The notes beneath the pieces are model-generated. The model did not search any database, was not told the origin of the DNA, and saw only the letters and a list, made by a program, of their open reading frames with translations. Positions 29,905-40,918 of a DNA stretch of 64,000 bases are shown here, piece by piece. The number at the start of each line of letters is the position of its first letter. Position 1 is the first letter of the stretch. Position numbers and translations under genes: made by a program. The DNA is from Eremothecium cymbalariae DBVPG#7215 (lineage: Eukaryota > Ascomycota > Saccharomycetes > Saccharomycetales > Saccharomycetaceae), in assembly GCF_000235365.1 (NCBI RefSeq), contig NC_016449.1:124001-188000 (forward strand). Direction: 5' to 3'.

Positions 29905-32900
29905 ATGATCCATATAAAGCCGACTCCCAGGCAGGCAAGTTCGATGCCGTATGTGAACACAGGGCTCATGTTCAAAGTTGCACATCAGCGTGTTTCGATT
30001 GATGTTGAGCTATCAAAACATTCTATTAGTGGCTTTACAGAAATCATTATTATTCCTTTGATACAGCAGCTGGAGTATGTTTCGTTTGATTGCAAGAATA
30101 TGAAGATTAAAGATGTGATAGTGGAGAATCGGCGTATTGACCATTATGTTCATGACGATCCGTACAAGCAGTATTCGGATAAATATTTGAATGCTTCGCA
30201 TGATGTGTTGTACTCCCACAATGGTATTGAGCAGTCGCATTTTCTGAGGTCTAAGTTTGCGGAGTTTAGTAGTTCACGGGATGAGAGTGCGAAGTCGCAG
30301 CTGCTCATAAAGTTACCGTCTTCGGTTAAGATCTCGCTGCAGGACACTGCATCTCTGTCTACATATACGCCTATCACGCCTTCGATCCGAACTCCTGCGC
30401 AAGATTCCATATTTAGTCCGATTACAATACGAATTGACTATGAACTAGACCATCCGCATTCTGGGATAAATTTCGACACGACCCCTAGTGAGCCGCAGTA
30501 TTGGAACTGCTACACAACTAACTCTGAGTGGGATTCGTCTGTATCACATTGGTTACCTTGTGTGGACTCCCTTGATGAAAAATGCACTTGGGAACTGGAG
30601 ATTAAGGTCCCCAAAACGGTGAGAGAGATTGGTACTACGAAGGTTATAGGTGCTCAGCCACAGCGGAGACGTAAACTGCGTAACAAAGAATATATTGATG
30701 ATGATGACGACGATGAGGAGTTGGAGCAGGAGGAAGAAGATATTGAAGATTCTCCGTTGGATCGGGATATGGTGGTGGTTTGTTCCGAGTTTGCCACTTC
30801 TAAAGAATCAGCTCATCCTACAGATATGGCTAAAAAAGTAGTGAGCTTCCAAATTTACAATCCGGTTGCTCCTCATCATATTGGGTGGGCTGTGGGTGCT
30901 TTTAATGTTTGGAATCTCCCTCCTTTGCAGTCTGAAGATCAAGAAGAAGAGCAGGAAGATCAAGGGAATCCTATCATCAATCAAGATGATGGCGATGTTG
31001 TACCCATACAACTCTACACACTACCAACCCCTGACGTCAATGAGTCTACGGTATTTAATAGCACATTGGTTTGTCAAAGCATATTAGATTTTTACTCTAA
31101 AGAATTTGGGTCCTATCCCTTTTCGTCATATGCCATTTTATTTTTACCTACTTTACCCGATAATACTATGGACTATGCAAGTCTAACATTATGCAATACC
31201 AGATTACTGTATCCACCTGGACTTATTGATCCAATGTTTGATACTACCAATGCATTGGCATGGTCATTAGCAACCCAATGGTCTGGGATTAATATAACTC
31301 CTTTTGAACTAAACGATATGTGGTGTTGTATAGGAATGGCTGGTTACATGGTGTTGCAGTTCATCAAAAAGCTAATGGGGGTTAATGAGTTTAAATATCG
31401 ACTAAAGATTGCATCAGAAGCAATTGTTGCTCAGGACTGGGAAAAACCGCCTATAGCAAAGACCTTTAGCAATTCTTCATTACCTGTGTCGAATATTTCC
31501 CGTGATACAGAATTTATTAAGCTGAAGGCACCTATGGTGTTGTATATTTTGGATAGAAGGATGACAAAGACCGAAAGATCTTTTGGTATGTCTAGAGTAT
31601 TACCCAAAATTTACTTGCAGGCTATGTCTGGTGACCTATCTAACAATTCATTGTCTACTGCACATTTCCAACATGTATGTGAACGCGTTAATAGAAGCAA
31701 GTTGGAATCGTTCTTTGCGCAGTGGGTATTTGGATCAGGTGTGCCAGTATTCAGGATAACACAACGCTTTAACAAAAAGAGGATGGTTGTAGAAATGGGT
31801 ATTAGACAAGTGCAACTCCAAGAGCTTGGTCAAGGGCACGTTGTGGGTAAGTTTGGTTTCCATGCAAGTGCCATGGATTATTTGTATTATCCCGATAAAC
31901 AGTCGACACAGGTGTTTACCGGGTCTATGACTATTAGAATTCATGAAGCAGATGGCACTCCTTATGAACATATAGTTGAATTGAAAGATGTTTTTACAAA
32001 GTTGGACATTCAATATAACACAAAATATAAAAAGATTAAAAAAGAAGGAGGAAGGTTAACAGACCTTCCAAACAAGATGGTAAAGAGGTTGGGTCAATCG
32101 AGCCTAGTAGTAGAGAAGATGAACTAAAAGTTATTGACGATGATAATGAAGATATTGTGCTAGTCAATTGTTTGGGGGATACGCTAACCTCCAGAGAAGA
32201 TTGCCAAAAATGGAATTTAACTGATCCAGCTATAACTGGGGAAGATGATGATTCTCAGCAACAAAATGAGGCATTTGAATGGATTAGAGTGGATGCTGAT
32301 TTTGAGTGGATTTGCAAAGTCTATATTAATCAACCTGATTATATGTTTGCATCCCAATTGCAGCAAGATCGTGATGTTGAGGCACAGATTGAAAGTATAA
32401 GATTTTTTGAAGACGTTGTCGCCGGCAGCAGTGTGAACTCTCAGGTATATTCTTCTATACTAACCAGAACGATCATCGATGATAGATATTTTTATGGTGT
32501 GAGGCTGGAAGCTTGCAAAGCGTTGTCAAAGTTTATTCCAAAGGAGGTGGAACCAAACCAATTCAGCGGTGGAGCTAGGCATTTAATTGCCATATTCCGT
32601 TACTACTTCTGTTATGAAAATTCTAATATCCCCAAAAATAATGATTTCTCTGACTTCCCGCGGTACTTCATCCGTTGTTCAATTCCAAGGTTCTTGTCAA
32701 ACTGCCGCAATGACCGAAGCAAATGCCCAACTTTCGTGAAACGATTTTTATTGGATCTTTTAAGGTACAATGACAACACTGGTAATCCATATAATGATGT
32801 GAACTATATCATTTCAGTCATTGAGAGTGTTGTAGACTGTACTTTGGATGATCCTGATGATAAAGTATACATAAAAGATTTATTAAACGAACTTAAGAGA

Positions 32901-34136
32901 TTTGAGCACTTGGACCAGTGGATCCCCTCATACCAATTATCGATAACGAAAACAATATCGAGACAATATTTGCGGTTGGCTGTCGAGGGTTTGTATAAAT
33001 ATGACGATTTGAAAAAAGTACTGGAGTTTACTATTAATAATCAGGTTAATCCGGAGTTGGAAAATGCTATACATATGCGAGAGGGACTTGAAGATCTTTG
33101 CCTGACTGCATTTACTGTGATTTTAATTGCTGGTGGTATTAAAAACAAGGAAGTGCTGAAATATTTCTTTGAAAATATGTGTTTCCATTCTGATCCATAT
33201 ATTAGAACAAAGCTTGTTGATGTGTTGGTTGAATGCATAAACTTCATTGCTTTCAAAAATAACTTGGATGATCTGGACGATGATATCGAAACAATGATTA
33301 ATTCTGTTAATCCAAGTTCACAAGTCAATAATATGGGCTCAACTATTTTAATAGATGACTTCAGTAAAGAAATTCAAGCCAGAAGGAATATGCAAATGAG
33401 ATCCAGTATCCGAGGGTTAATATCTTTAGTAAGAATGAAGTTTGAGAACTATATACCATTAAAAGTGTTGTTCTGGGATGTTTTGCATTGTCCCTTGTTG
33501 AGCGTATATCAAAGGAAAAGGTTATTTGATCTCACGAGTGTAATGTATAGACTAGAAGATTCGTTTAAAGTTAAACTGACATCTCCAAGGAATAAGATAT
33601 TAGTTGCCAAAGATCTCAGCAATGGCAAGGTCATAATAAAAAGAGAAGGTATTTTCAAAGTTCATTTGACTCCAAAATCGAATTCCGTATACTCAAACAA
33701 TTCTGAAAACGGCATCCCGGAAAATTCAAATCATCCTAAACTAAACGGCCCAAACCGTCCACCTGCATCCACCTCTGTTACTGCACCTCACGTTACTACT
33801 TTAGAACCTGCTAGTACCCCCAAAATAAGATTGAATCTATCCAAACAGGGCAAAGCCGCAAACCCCCCTGCTACCACCACCACCAATCCTACAACAAAAA
33901 GAGGCAAAAATACTGCAACAGTCGCCAAAAATCCCTCCAAAGGAAGACCACCAAAAGGTTCTATCACTAAGATCGGCTCATTGCCCCTCCGCTTTGTCAA
34001 AATAGTCCTTGACAGAAAAAGGGTTGACATCTCCGCCGTCCCATTCAACAAAAATGTGAAGATCATTAAAGCAAACATGAGGTCCTTCTCTATTAAGATT
34101 AAAGTGCCCCCAAACAGTATCCGTATGAACAAGTAG
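29905..34136 (+). CDS. TAF2: TFIID subunit Taf2, reading frame broken by one base
   Basis: Taf2 is the aminopeptidase-fold subunit of TFIID that contacts initiator DNA. From ATG 29905 the first frame runs 740 codons to TGA-region 32127; homology continues in another frame to 34136. The M1-like domain is visible from the SISGFTEIIIIPLIQQLEYV segment and NSIEQSHFLRSKF-type motif (here NGIEQSHFLRSKF) through WCCIGMAGYM to EADGTPYEHIVEL. The break lies at an A6 run, 32038-32043. One extra base there gives KYKKIKKRRRKVN and an open frame through DDDNEDIVLVNC to the helical-repeat half and a Pro/Lys-rich tail, 1410 aa in total (S. cerevisiae 1407). The upstream alternative frame has stops at 32028 and 32037, confining the lesion. 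Taf2 is essential, so a sequence error is the simplest reading. Confidence 0.93.
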
Positions 34137-34429
34137 AATTACATAATTTATGCCCTCTCTACGTTGCAGACGGTGCAATCCCAATTTCACCCTCTGTATC
34201 ATTAATTACCTGTAAGAGTTTCAAAGTTTTGTTCTTTTAAAAGCTGATATCATTTTAAACGTCAATGAGTTGATTCGGAAAACTTCTGTAGAAGTCTGGA
34301 CTGCTTAACCTACTCAATCACAAGCGTTGTTCGTTCTGGAGCTATATATTGACGTGTGAAGAGTATAACATATTATCGTCTTCTGTCCTGTTATGTTAAA
34401 TACATGCCCATTAACGTCTCATAAATATA

Positions 34430-36820
34430 ATGAAGGTATACAATATAACTAATGGGGTGTATTTGTTACTAGTACTGACACTGTCTTTAGCGCTAGTACA
34501 AGTTGAACGAAACGGAGAAATATTTATGAGCACATTTTCAGAATCTAAGAGTAGTGACATAGTGTTTACTACTAGTAGTGGACATTTACATATGCCAAGC
34601 GACTTAGTTGTTACAGAAGATGTAATATTGAGTGAACGAAGTTTAGACCCAGTGCAGCTGCGATCGTGTTCTACTGTATCTTTACGGCAGGGGACTCCCG
34701 TGATCAGTGTGAAAGGCAGCAATAATATAATGGAGAATACGAGCATACCGAAGTTATATAATACGAGAACCAACTTAAACCTTTTGTCCACAGATATGAG
34801 TTTTTACGTACCGAAGTTGTCCTCTGTAGAGACCGCCGGTATACAAACGGGGGATGCCCTGCTTGTGTCGAATTTGTCCCGAAGCGAAATATCTTCTGGT
34901 AATGTGGTACTTCCTTCTACTTCAGTTATATTAAATGAATCACAGCTGACATCACTGAAAGTCGAAAGCCCTCGTAAACCTGAAGGTCATGTTAGTGATG
35001 ATCCAGAGGTGCATAACGAAACCGAGTTTCTTCCGTTTGCTGAGTGGAAGAAGCTAAAACTTGATGAGAAACAGGCTGAATCACATACAGAATCCCAGTT
35101 AAAAACTAGAACAATGATAGATTACAATAAGGTTGAGACCTTGGGTGATGATATGGAGGTAGATTTGGGTATATTCACCTCCGGAGATGATGATGAACCA
35201 GAGGGTAAATTGTATCAGCAAAAATTTAATTATGCATCTCTGGATTGTGCAGCATCGATTGTCAAAACAAATTCGGAAGCGCATGGAGCCTCTTCTATAT
35301 TGTATGAGAACAAAGACAAATATCTTTTGAATCCGTGTTCAGCTTCTATTAAGTTTGTCGTTATTGAGCTTTGCCAAGATATATTAGTGGAGAACATTGA
35401 AATTGCTAATTATGAATTCTTTTCATCAACTTTTAAAAAGCTAAAGTTTTCAGTCTCAGATAGGTTTCCGGTTCCCAAGAATGGTTGGAAGGTTCTTGGG
35501 GAATTTATTGCCGAGAACAGTAGAGACTTGCAGACATTTTCTATACCGAATCCGATGATCTGGGCTAAGTATCTAAGAGTTGATATATTATCGCACTACG
35601 GCGATGAGTTTTATTGTCCTATCTCAGTTGTTCGTGCACACGGTAAAACTATGATGGACGAATTTAAGATGACCCAAAAGGATAATGAAGATGAAGACCT
35701 AGTTGTCTTAGAAAATGAACAGGAACTTACAGTCAATTCTTCCACTATGGATGAGTTGCTTCTTTGCAACGTTAGTACATACCACGAATTTTTTGACAGG
35801 TATAATAACCCACTGATATTTCCCAGTAGTGATAACATCACGTTAGAGTTATTTTGGGATGATATAAGCTCTCAATGTCTTGCAGCATTGCCGGCTCTTA
35901 AGTTTGAGGAATTTGTGAAGGATTTTAATAATGAGACAGCCAATCCGTCTAAGCAAACAAAGGCTATAGATTTTACTCCTAACATGCCATCTTTATCAAT
36001 TGAAGAATCTATTTTTAAAAATATAATGAAGAGGATTTCATCACTAGAAGCAAATGCCACATTATCAGTATTATATATTGAGGAACAAAGCAGATTATTG
36101 TCCAAATCATTCTCTTCATTAGAAAAAACTCATGCTAAAAAGTTAGACTCATTAGTATCGGCTTTCAATGAAACTATGATGGGGAACCTTGAAAAATTGA
36201 GTTCTTTTGCTAGACAATTACGAGAATCATCGGTAAAAATACTTGAAGAACAAAAGCTCGCAAATGATCAGTTTACTACTTCAACATCCCAGAGGTTAGA
36301 TATGATGGAGAAGGATGCTACATTCCAGAAACGTATGATGTACCTTATTTTATTTGCTTTCTCTGCCATGTTGGTGTACGTTTTATTAACCCGCGAGGCT
36401 TATATCGATGACTATATGGAAGATGATGGATGGTATCTAGATTCACCTCCGTTAAAAAAGGCAAAAGACAAATTAATGCGTAAAGCTGCCCTTGCTGTAT
36501 CGACACCCACAATCTTTAAAAATATTGTCGATGATGTCGAACAAGGAAAGTTTGAAAGAACTAGATCTTTGTCATCATCTACTACGTCTGATGATTCCCA
36601 ATATTTAATTGATAATGATGACGACGATGACAGTCTGTATGTAGGGAGAGGTAGAAGTTACTCTAAGTTGCTGGCGGCTGATGAGAACGAGGTTGATATC
36701 GATGAGATTATGAGCATTTCCAGCGAAAACTCCGACCTATCAAATGGGATGGATAGGTTATTGGATGTAGATACAACAGCATTGTCTTCGCGAGAATCTA
36801 TGGACAAAGAGAATAAATAG
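34430..36820 (+). CDS. SLP1: SUN-domain ER membrane protein Slp1
   Basis: A 796-aa protein, longer than S. cerevisiae Slp1 (587 aa). It starts with a hydrophobic signal/anchor (residues about 8-24). A conserved motif FAEWKKLKL (about 202-211) leads to the SUN domain, about 265-410: FNYASLDCAASIV, LNPCSASIKFVVIELCQDILVENIEIANYEFFS, and YCPISVVRAHG. A coiled segment (about 525-630) precedes a membrane span (about 638-656, MYLILFAFSAMLVYVLL). The long C-terminal tail is acidic and Ser-rich. Slp1 pairs with Emp65 to guard soluble ER proteins from degradation. The extra length lies mainly in the N-terminal linker and tail. Confidence 0.88.
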   Translation: MKVYNITNGVYLLLVLTLSLALVQVERNGEIFMSTFSESKSSDIVFTTSSGHLHMPSDLVVTEDVILSERSLDPVQLRSCSTVSLRQGTPVISVKGSNNIMENTSIPKLYNTRTNLNLLSTDMSFYVPKLSSVETAGIQTGDALLVSNLSRSEISSGNVVLPSTSVILNESQLTSLKVESPRKPEGHVSDDPEVHNETEFLPFAEWKKLKLDEKQAESHTESQLKTRTMIDYNKVETLGDDMEVDLGIFTSGDDDEPEGKLYQQKFNYASLDCAASIVKTNSEAHGASSILYENKDKYLLNPCSASIKFVVIELCQDILVENIEIANYEFFSSTFKKLKFSVSDRFPVPKNGWKVLGEFIAENSRDLQTFSIPNPMIWAKYLRVDILSHYGDEFYCPISVVRAHGKTMMDEFKMTQKDNEDEDLVVLENEQELTVNSSTMDELLLCNVSTYHEFFDRYNNPLIFPSSDNITLELFWDDISSQCLAALPALKFEEFVKDFNNETANPSKQTKAIDFTPNMPSLSIEESIFKNIMKRISSLEANATLSVLYIEEQSRLLSKSFSSLEKTHAKKLDSLVSAFNETMMGNLEKLSSFARQLRESSVKILEEQKLANDQFTTSTSQRLDMMEKDATFQKRMMYLILFAFSAMLVYVLLTREAYIDDYMEDDGWYLDSPPLKKAKDKLMRKAALAVSTPTIFKNIVDDVEQGKFERTRSLSSSTTSDDSQYLIDNDDDDDSLYVGRGRSYSKLLAADENEVDIDEIMSISSENSDLSNGMDRLLDVDTTALSSRESMDKENK

Positions 36821-37289
36821 TCGTTTAATAATTGAAATATAAAGTCCTCATAGTTTTTTACTTTGGTTCTAGCTGAATGTAATAATGCCAAGTGAAACCC
36901 ACTGGTATTAATAGTTCCGCGAAGTCCTTCAAATTTTTAAGTTTAAAAAAATTCACCAAATAAATGGCTACACAAATAAATAATATACTATATTTTATTG
37001 ATTCTCCTAAAACAACGTTAAAAACAAAAAAAATTAATTGCACTATAATTGACTTAAATATCATTAATTCATAAAATGATCAGACTAATTTCTAAGGGTG
37101 GCATTGAAGCATTTTGAGGGAATTATATTGTGAGTATACAGATAGAAATTGGAGCGGAAGTTCGATGAAAACTTCGAAGACATAACATTAGGCTTCTAAA
37201 TTAATATAGTATCTGGATATTCTCTGGAACTTCTATAAAGCACAGATTAAATGAGTAATGGAATGCTTAGTTTCTAACAAATCGGTGTG
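36821..37289. other. Convergent SLP1-CLN3 intergenic region
   Basis: About 470 AT-rich bases between two gene ends. No gene recognised; should hold both 3' processing regions. Confidence 0.7.
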
Positions 37290-38744
37290 TTAGGGAGATT
37301 TGAAGGACTGAGGGCCAGTGCTGAAAAGGGAGCCAGAAGAAATCGAAGTAGGTGTAAGAGGCGTTATACAAGAGGATACGGATGGCAGCCGTTCTCTACT
37401 TCTGAAAACAGTTTTTGTAGAGGAATTAATACCCCCTGGATATTTGTAATACCCATAAGATGCTGGCGACGGTAAAGAACCTAGCATATTTCCTGTTAGG
37501 GAAGTTTCACTGTCTGATGCCTGTTGCAAAATATTATCAAATATGGAAGTCGACAAACCTTGCATAGGCTTCATTAGAATTATGCCAGTTAAGTGATCAA
37601 TAATCGGCTCAACCGCTTCTAAAGATTCCTTCGGAGAGGAATACACACTGCCGTTGCAGCTTATTGTGGTGAGACCCATCAGGTCAGCTAACATATCATA
37701 ATTCTTTGAAAAAAAATCATCGATATATATATCGACATAACTTGGGCTGTATTTCTTTGATAGTGCAAGGAGATACCCGCAGAAATGTTTTTGTTTGAAA
37801 ATGTCATTCAAGTACAACAAGGAACAAACCCTCATATCGTTCAGAGTTCTGGGAGTTATCTTCCAAAAGGGCAAATTATGCAAGTCATACTTAACATCTG
37901 CAGATGCAGTCTCTGACAGGTTATCATAATTTAAAGCTTCTAATGGATTATTTTCATACTCATAAAACCCACTATCGGCGTTATTTATGGCGTCTGACAA
38001 TATTTTTGAGATGTAATTAGGAAATTCAGGGAAATTACAAATTGTAGACGCCAGCAAAACTGCGCATATGGCCTTAATTGCAGGTGTAAAATGGAGGAAA
38101 TTCCTATCATACATTGTAGATTCACAAAGATAGGACGCTACACTAACCAATGCGCTGGGCGCTCCAGATGAGACAAGGAACGGTTCCGAGTCAAAACAGC
38201 AGCTGAGACAAGTGTGTAAATTTAAAGGACCTGCAATTTCCCATTCTAGTGTGGCCAGGATATGTTTTTCCATCTGTAAAAATTGTTCGCGGTCATATAT
38301 TTGATGACATATAGTAACTAATTCTTGCAAAGTTGGAATTCTAGATTTTTTATCCTCATACTTGGCCGCGATCCATAGCGACGTCATTAACAGCAACTGA
38401 TAATACCTATCAAAAACTATCCTCTTTGACATATATCGATCGTAGATAGAATTGGCCAAGTATAAGGTTTCAGGCACCAATTTGAAATACCTATGCATTT
38501 CAATAAGCGCGTCAACCAAATGTGCACCCACAAACGATTCTTTCTCTGGCTGACGTTCTATCATAGCAGGATCTGGAAGATTGCGCATTACGGAATAAGA
38601 CATCGACATGTGCAATTCAAAAGAATAATCTTTTAGAGATCGATAAGAAACAACCTTCTCATGATATAGTGAATAACGTTGTGTTCTTCGGACATATTGA
38701 GGTGGGCCCAAGAGCATCTCAGCGTCAAGAGTAGCTGAGTTCAT
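37290..38744 (-). CDS. CLN3: G1 cyclin Cln3
   Basis: A 484-aa cyclin (S. cerevisiae Cln3 580 aa), using ATG 38742-38744; the frame extends 14 codons upstream only from a TTG. The cyclin box spans about residues 70-200, with LVDALIEMHRYFKLVPETLYLA, the RY(Y/F)QLLLMTSLWIAAKYEDKKSRIPTL helix pair, and MEKHILATLEWEIAGPLNLH. The C-terminal third is Ser/Pro/Thr-rich, as expected of PEST-like degradation signals, though shorter than in S. cerevisiae. Cln3-Cdc28 phosphorylates Whi5 and starts the cell cycle. An upstream ORF lies 153 bases before the ATG and the 5' region is exceptionally long. Confidence 0.93.
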   Translation of the reverse strand: MNSATLDAEMLLGPPQYVRRTQRYSLYHEKVVSYRSLKDYSFELHMSMSYSVMRNLPDPAMIERQPEKESFVGAHLVDALIEMHRYFKLVPETLYLANSIYDRYMSKRIVFDRYYQLLLMTSLWIAAKYEDKKSRIPTLQELVTICHQIYDREQFLQMEKHILATLEWEIAGPLNLHTCLSCCFDSEPFLVSSGAPSALVSVASYLCESTMYDRNFLHFTPAIKAICAVLLASTICNFPEFPNYISKILSDAINNADSGFYEYENNPLEALNYDNLSETASADVKYDLHNLPFWKITPRTLNDMRVCSLLYLNDIFKQKHFCGYLLALSKKYSPSYVDIYIDDFFSKNYDMLADLMGLTTISCNGSVYSSPKESLEAVEPIIDHLTGIILMKPMQGLSTSIFDNILQQASDSETSLTGNMLGSLPSPASYGYYKYPGGINSSTKTVFRSRERLPSVSSCITPLTPTSISSGSLFSTGPQSFKSP

Positions 38745-38896
38745 AGGTGTTATAAAAAAGCGGTAGCCTGAAAACAAGGACTGCAAAGTCTGAATAAACG
38801 ATAGTATGGATAGAATATTGTTTGACTAACGTTGAATTTTTCTGGCAAAGATAGATGAAAATCGTCAAACCAAGGGCAGTCTTCAAATTACTAAAA

Positions 38897-38923
38897 TTAA
38901 AATGAACCGTAAAAAAATTGCAT
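38897..38923 (-). promoter_or_regulatory. Upstream ORF in the probable CLN3 leader
   Basis: Reading leftward from ATG at 38921-38923, an 8-codon frame (MQFFYGSF) ends at TAA 38897-38899, 152 bases upstream of the CLN3 ATG. S. cerevisiae CLN3 has an upstream ORF that lowers Cln3 synthesis in poor conditions. Conservation of position or function is inferred. Confidence 0.5.
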
Positions 38924-40667
38924 CAAAATGAAGGGAATATTAGCAGGATAAAAAGCGAAAATTGAGGCAATGTTAGTTGTATATCATAGGGGTATATACC
39001 CTAGCCCAAAAACGAAAAACCTTATGTGTACCAAAGTTGGTGATGACAGCGACAGTATCAAACTGCACAAAAAAATAAAAATAAAATAGCTAAAATGAGA
39101 GAATGGCACTTTTGAGAACAATCTAATGTCTTCCTGTGCACACTGCTTATCGGTTTGAGTTTAGTAGCAATGCTTCAAGTTTTTGTCTCCTAATCGCACT
39201 TGTGGATTAACAATTCCAAGCTGATCTCAAATATGTACATATATATATATATAATATTATATCCATATTCTTCAACGTAGGCTAAAACCACTTGACTCTG
39301 GGAGGAAAATAGGACAACACAAGATCCCGAAGTAAATATGGGCTTCACCATAAGACAAAAAAGGTATTATGCAACAAGCTAAAGATAGCTCGAAGTAAAG
39401 ATAAAAATGGCTGCCGGGATCTTATAATACACCAACTAACTACCTAAATCTGCTAAACTGTGCACCCGGCAACCAAAAAGCGCTGCTTTACCAACAACGC
39501 CAAATCATTCTCCTTTTCGATTTCCCGCTGACATGCCCCCCCCCCCACCTCCAGTGACGCCTTCTCCACTAACTTCACACTGATTGTTTCCGATCAGCCA
39601 AAATAGCTTTTATGTCCTGTAGACGGAACCAAGTCATACAGTCACACAATGCAATTCTATACGAAAACAGAAAAAAGTCGTGCTTTTGAAACCTTAATCA
39701 CATCGCTACTGGTTTCATAATTAATACCAGGCTCACTCGAAGATTAATTTGGTTTTCCAAATCAGGCATCCCGTATAACAAACCTCTTTTGAACTCGGAA
39801 ACTGGCGCATATGGCACCCTATCATACTTCCAAAAACAAAAAAATTTCCATTGAATTTCGCAAAACACCTTTTCGCAGATTTTATCACCTAGGGATGAAC
39901 TATACATCCTCTTTCAAGCAGAAAGACTGCATTAATTCTCCATTTTGATCTAATCCCCCATTGCCGCCTTAAGAATCTGCAAAGCCCCTGCCGTCAAGTT
40001 TCGCGCTGTGCCTGCTGCATTAAATGCAAGTCTCGAAGCAGAAATGTACGCTCTGCAACTCGGCCCCGCTTGAGACACTTTTCGCTGCTACATATATGGC
40101 ACAATGCTCAACATAAAACTATGTACACATTACCTAACCCCTTCCTATCTAATACGCCATTACCTGTTTTACCTCATACTGAGTTATTTACTCCTTGATC
40201 CTATTTCTCTTGACAACCAACCAATCTTATTATTCAAGTATTACTCGAGTAACTACCGTCCACTTAGCGACAAGCCGCGATGTGTGACAGGCTGTGCTCT
40301 TTCATTGATTTTGCCCCAACTCGAAAACACTCCTGATACGGATTTAGTAATTCAGTTTTGGTCTCGGGATGTCAAAAACGGTTACTTTTATTTAGTTGCA
40401 TATTTAGGAAACCTGTAGCTTAACCGCCAAGATGTCTCGAGCTCAAGGTTTTTTCGATTACTCACTCGGGTTCTATCAAATTAACCTGAAACTTTTTAAA
40501 GCGAGGAGGAGAGGAGAAGTTTTGATGCATTATTTAAAATGGTCTGGATCTAGTGTTGCCGCTAAACGGAAACCGACGCAAGATTATGTAATAAGCATTG
40601 TGTTTTTGTGTCTGGTTTTTGGTTTTGTGGATGGGGGCTGGTGTTTACCTAGTAGGGAATTAACAGT

Positions 40668-40715
40668 CACGTGCTGAAACACGTAAACAAATAGAGTGTC
40701 ACGTGACATACGCGT
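40668..40715. promoter_or_regulatory. Cbf1 and MCB sites upstream of TOF1
   Basis: GTCACGTG near 40668-40675, GTCACGTGAC at 40698-40707 and ACGCGT at 40710-40715 lie 200-250 bp upstream of TOF1. The MCB fits S-phase expression of a replication-fork factor. Confidence 0.5.
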
Positions 40716-40918
40716 AAAACAAACATTTGCGATATGCTTTTGAAAGGGGAGGATACCGGCCGATTTGGATAATTTTTATTTTTAAAAAACGGTTGTTTTT
40801 TCTAAAATAAAATAAAAAATGTTGATGATAAATGTTGATGATAATAATGGTATTCATAAGACCAGTATTTGGCTTACTTGTATAGATAAGCAGGGTACAC
40901 TTTTCGCAGAGGAAGAAC

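Larger units (their letters stand above)
38745..40918. other. Long divergent region between CLN3 and TOF1
   Basis: About 2.2 kb, the longest gene-free stretch. On the CLN3 side are the upstream ORF and A/T-rich leader. It contains a C11 run (39536-39546), TATATATATATA near 39238, and, near TOF1, Cbf1 and MCB motifs (40668-40715). Two small ATG frames (40104-40418, 104 codons; 40432-40677, 81 codons) show no recognisable family and probably arise by chance. Confidence 0.6.

Noticed and set aside
32038..32043. Programmed +1 frameshift as in EST3, ABP140 or OAZ1
   Set aside because: None of the known yeast +1 heptamers (CUU-AGG-C type) is present; the three breaks share only A/T runs, which favours indel errors.
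34260..34290. TTTTCCGAA (minus strand) as a CDEIII element
   Set aside because: The rest of the CDEIII consensus fails and there is no CDEI on the correct side.
39536..39546. C11 homopolymer as a functional element
   Set aside because: Isolated simple run, prone to length error; no associated structure.
40660..40830. Possible point centromere (CDEI-like TCACGTG followed by AT-rich DNA)
   Set aside because: No CDEIII core (TTTCCGAA) within range; Cbf1 sites also occur at many promoters.
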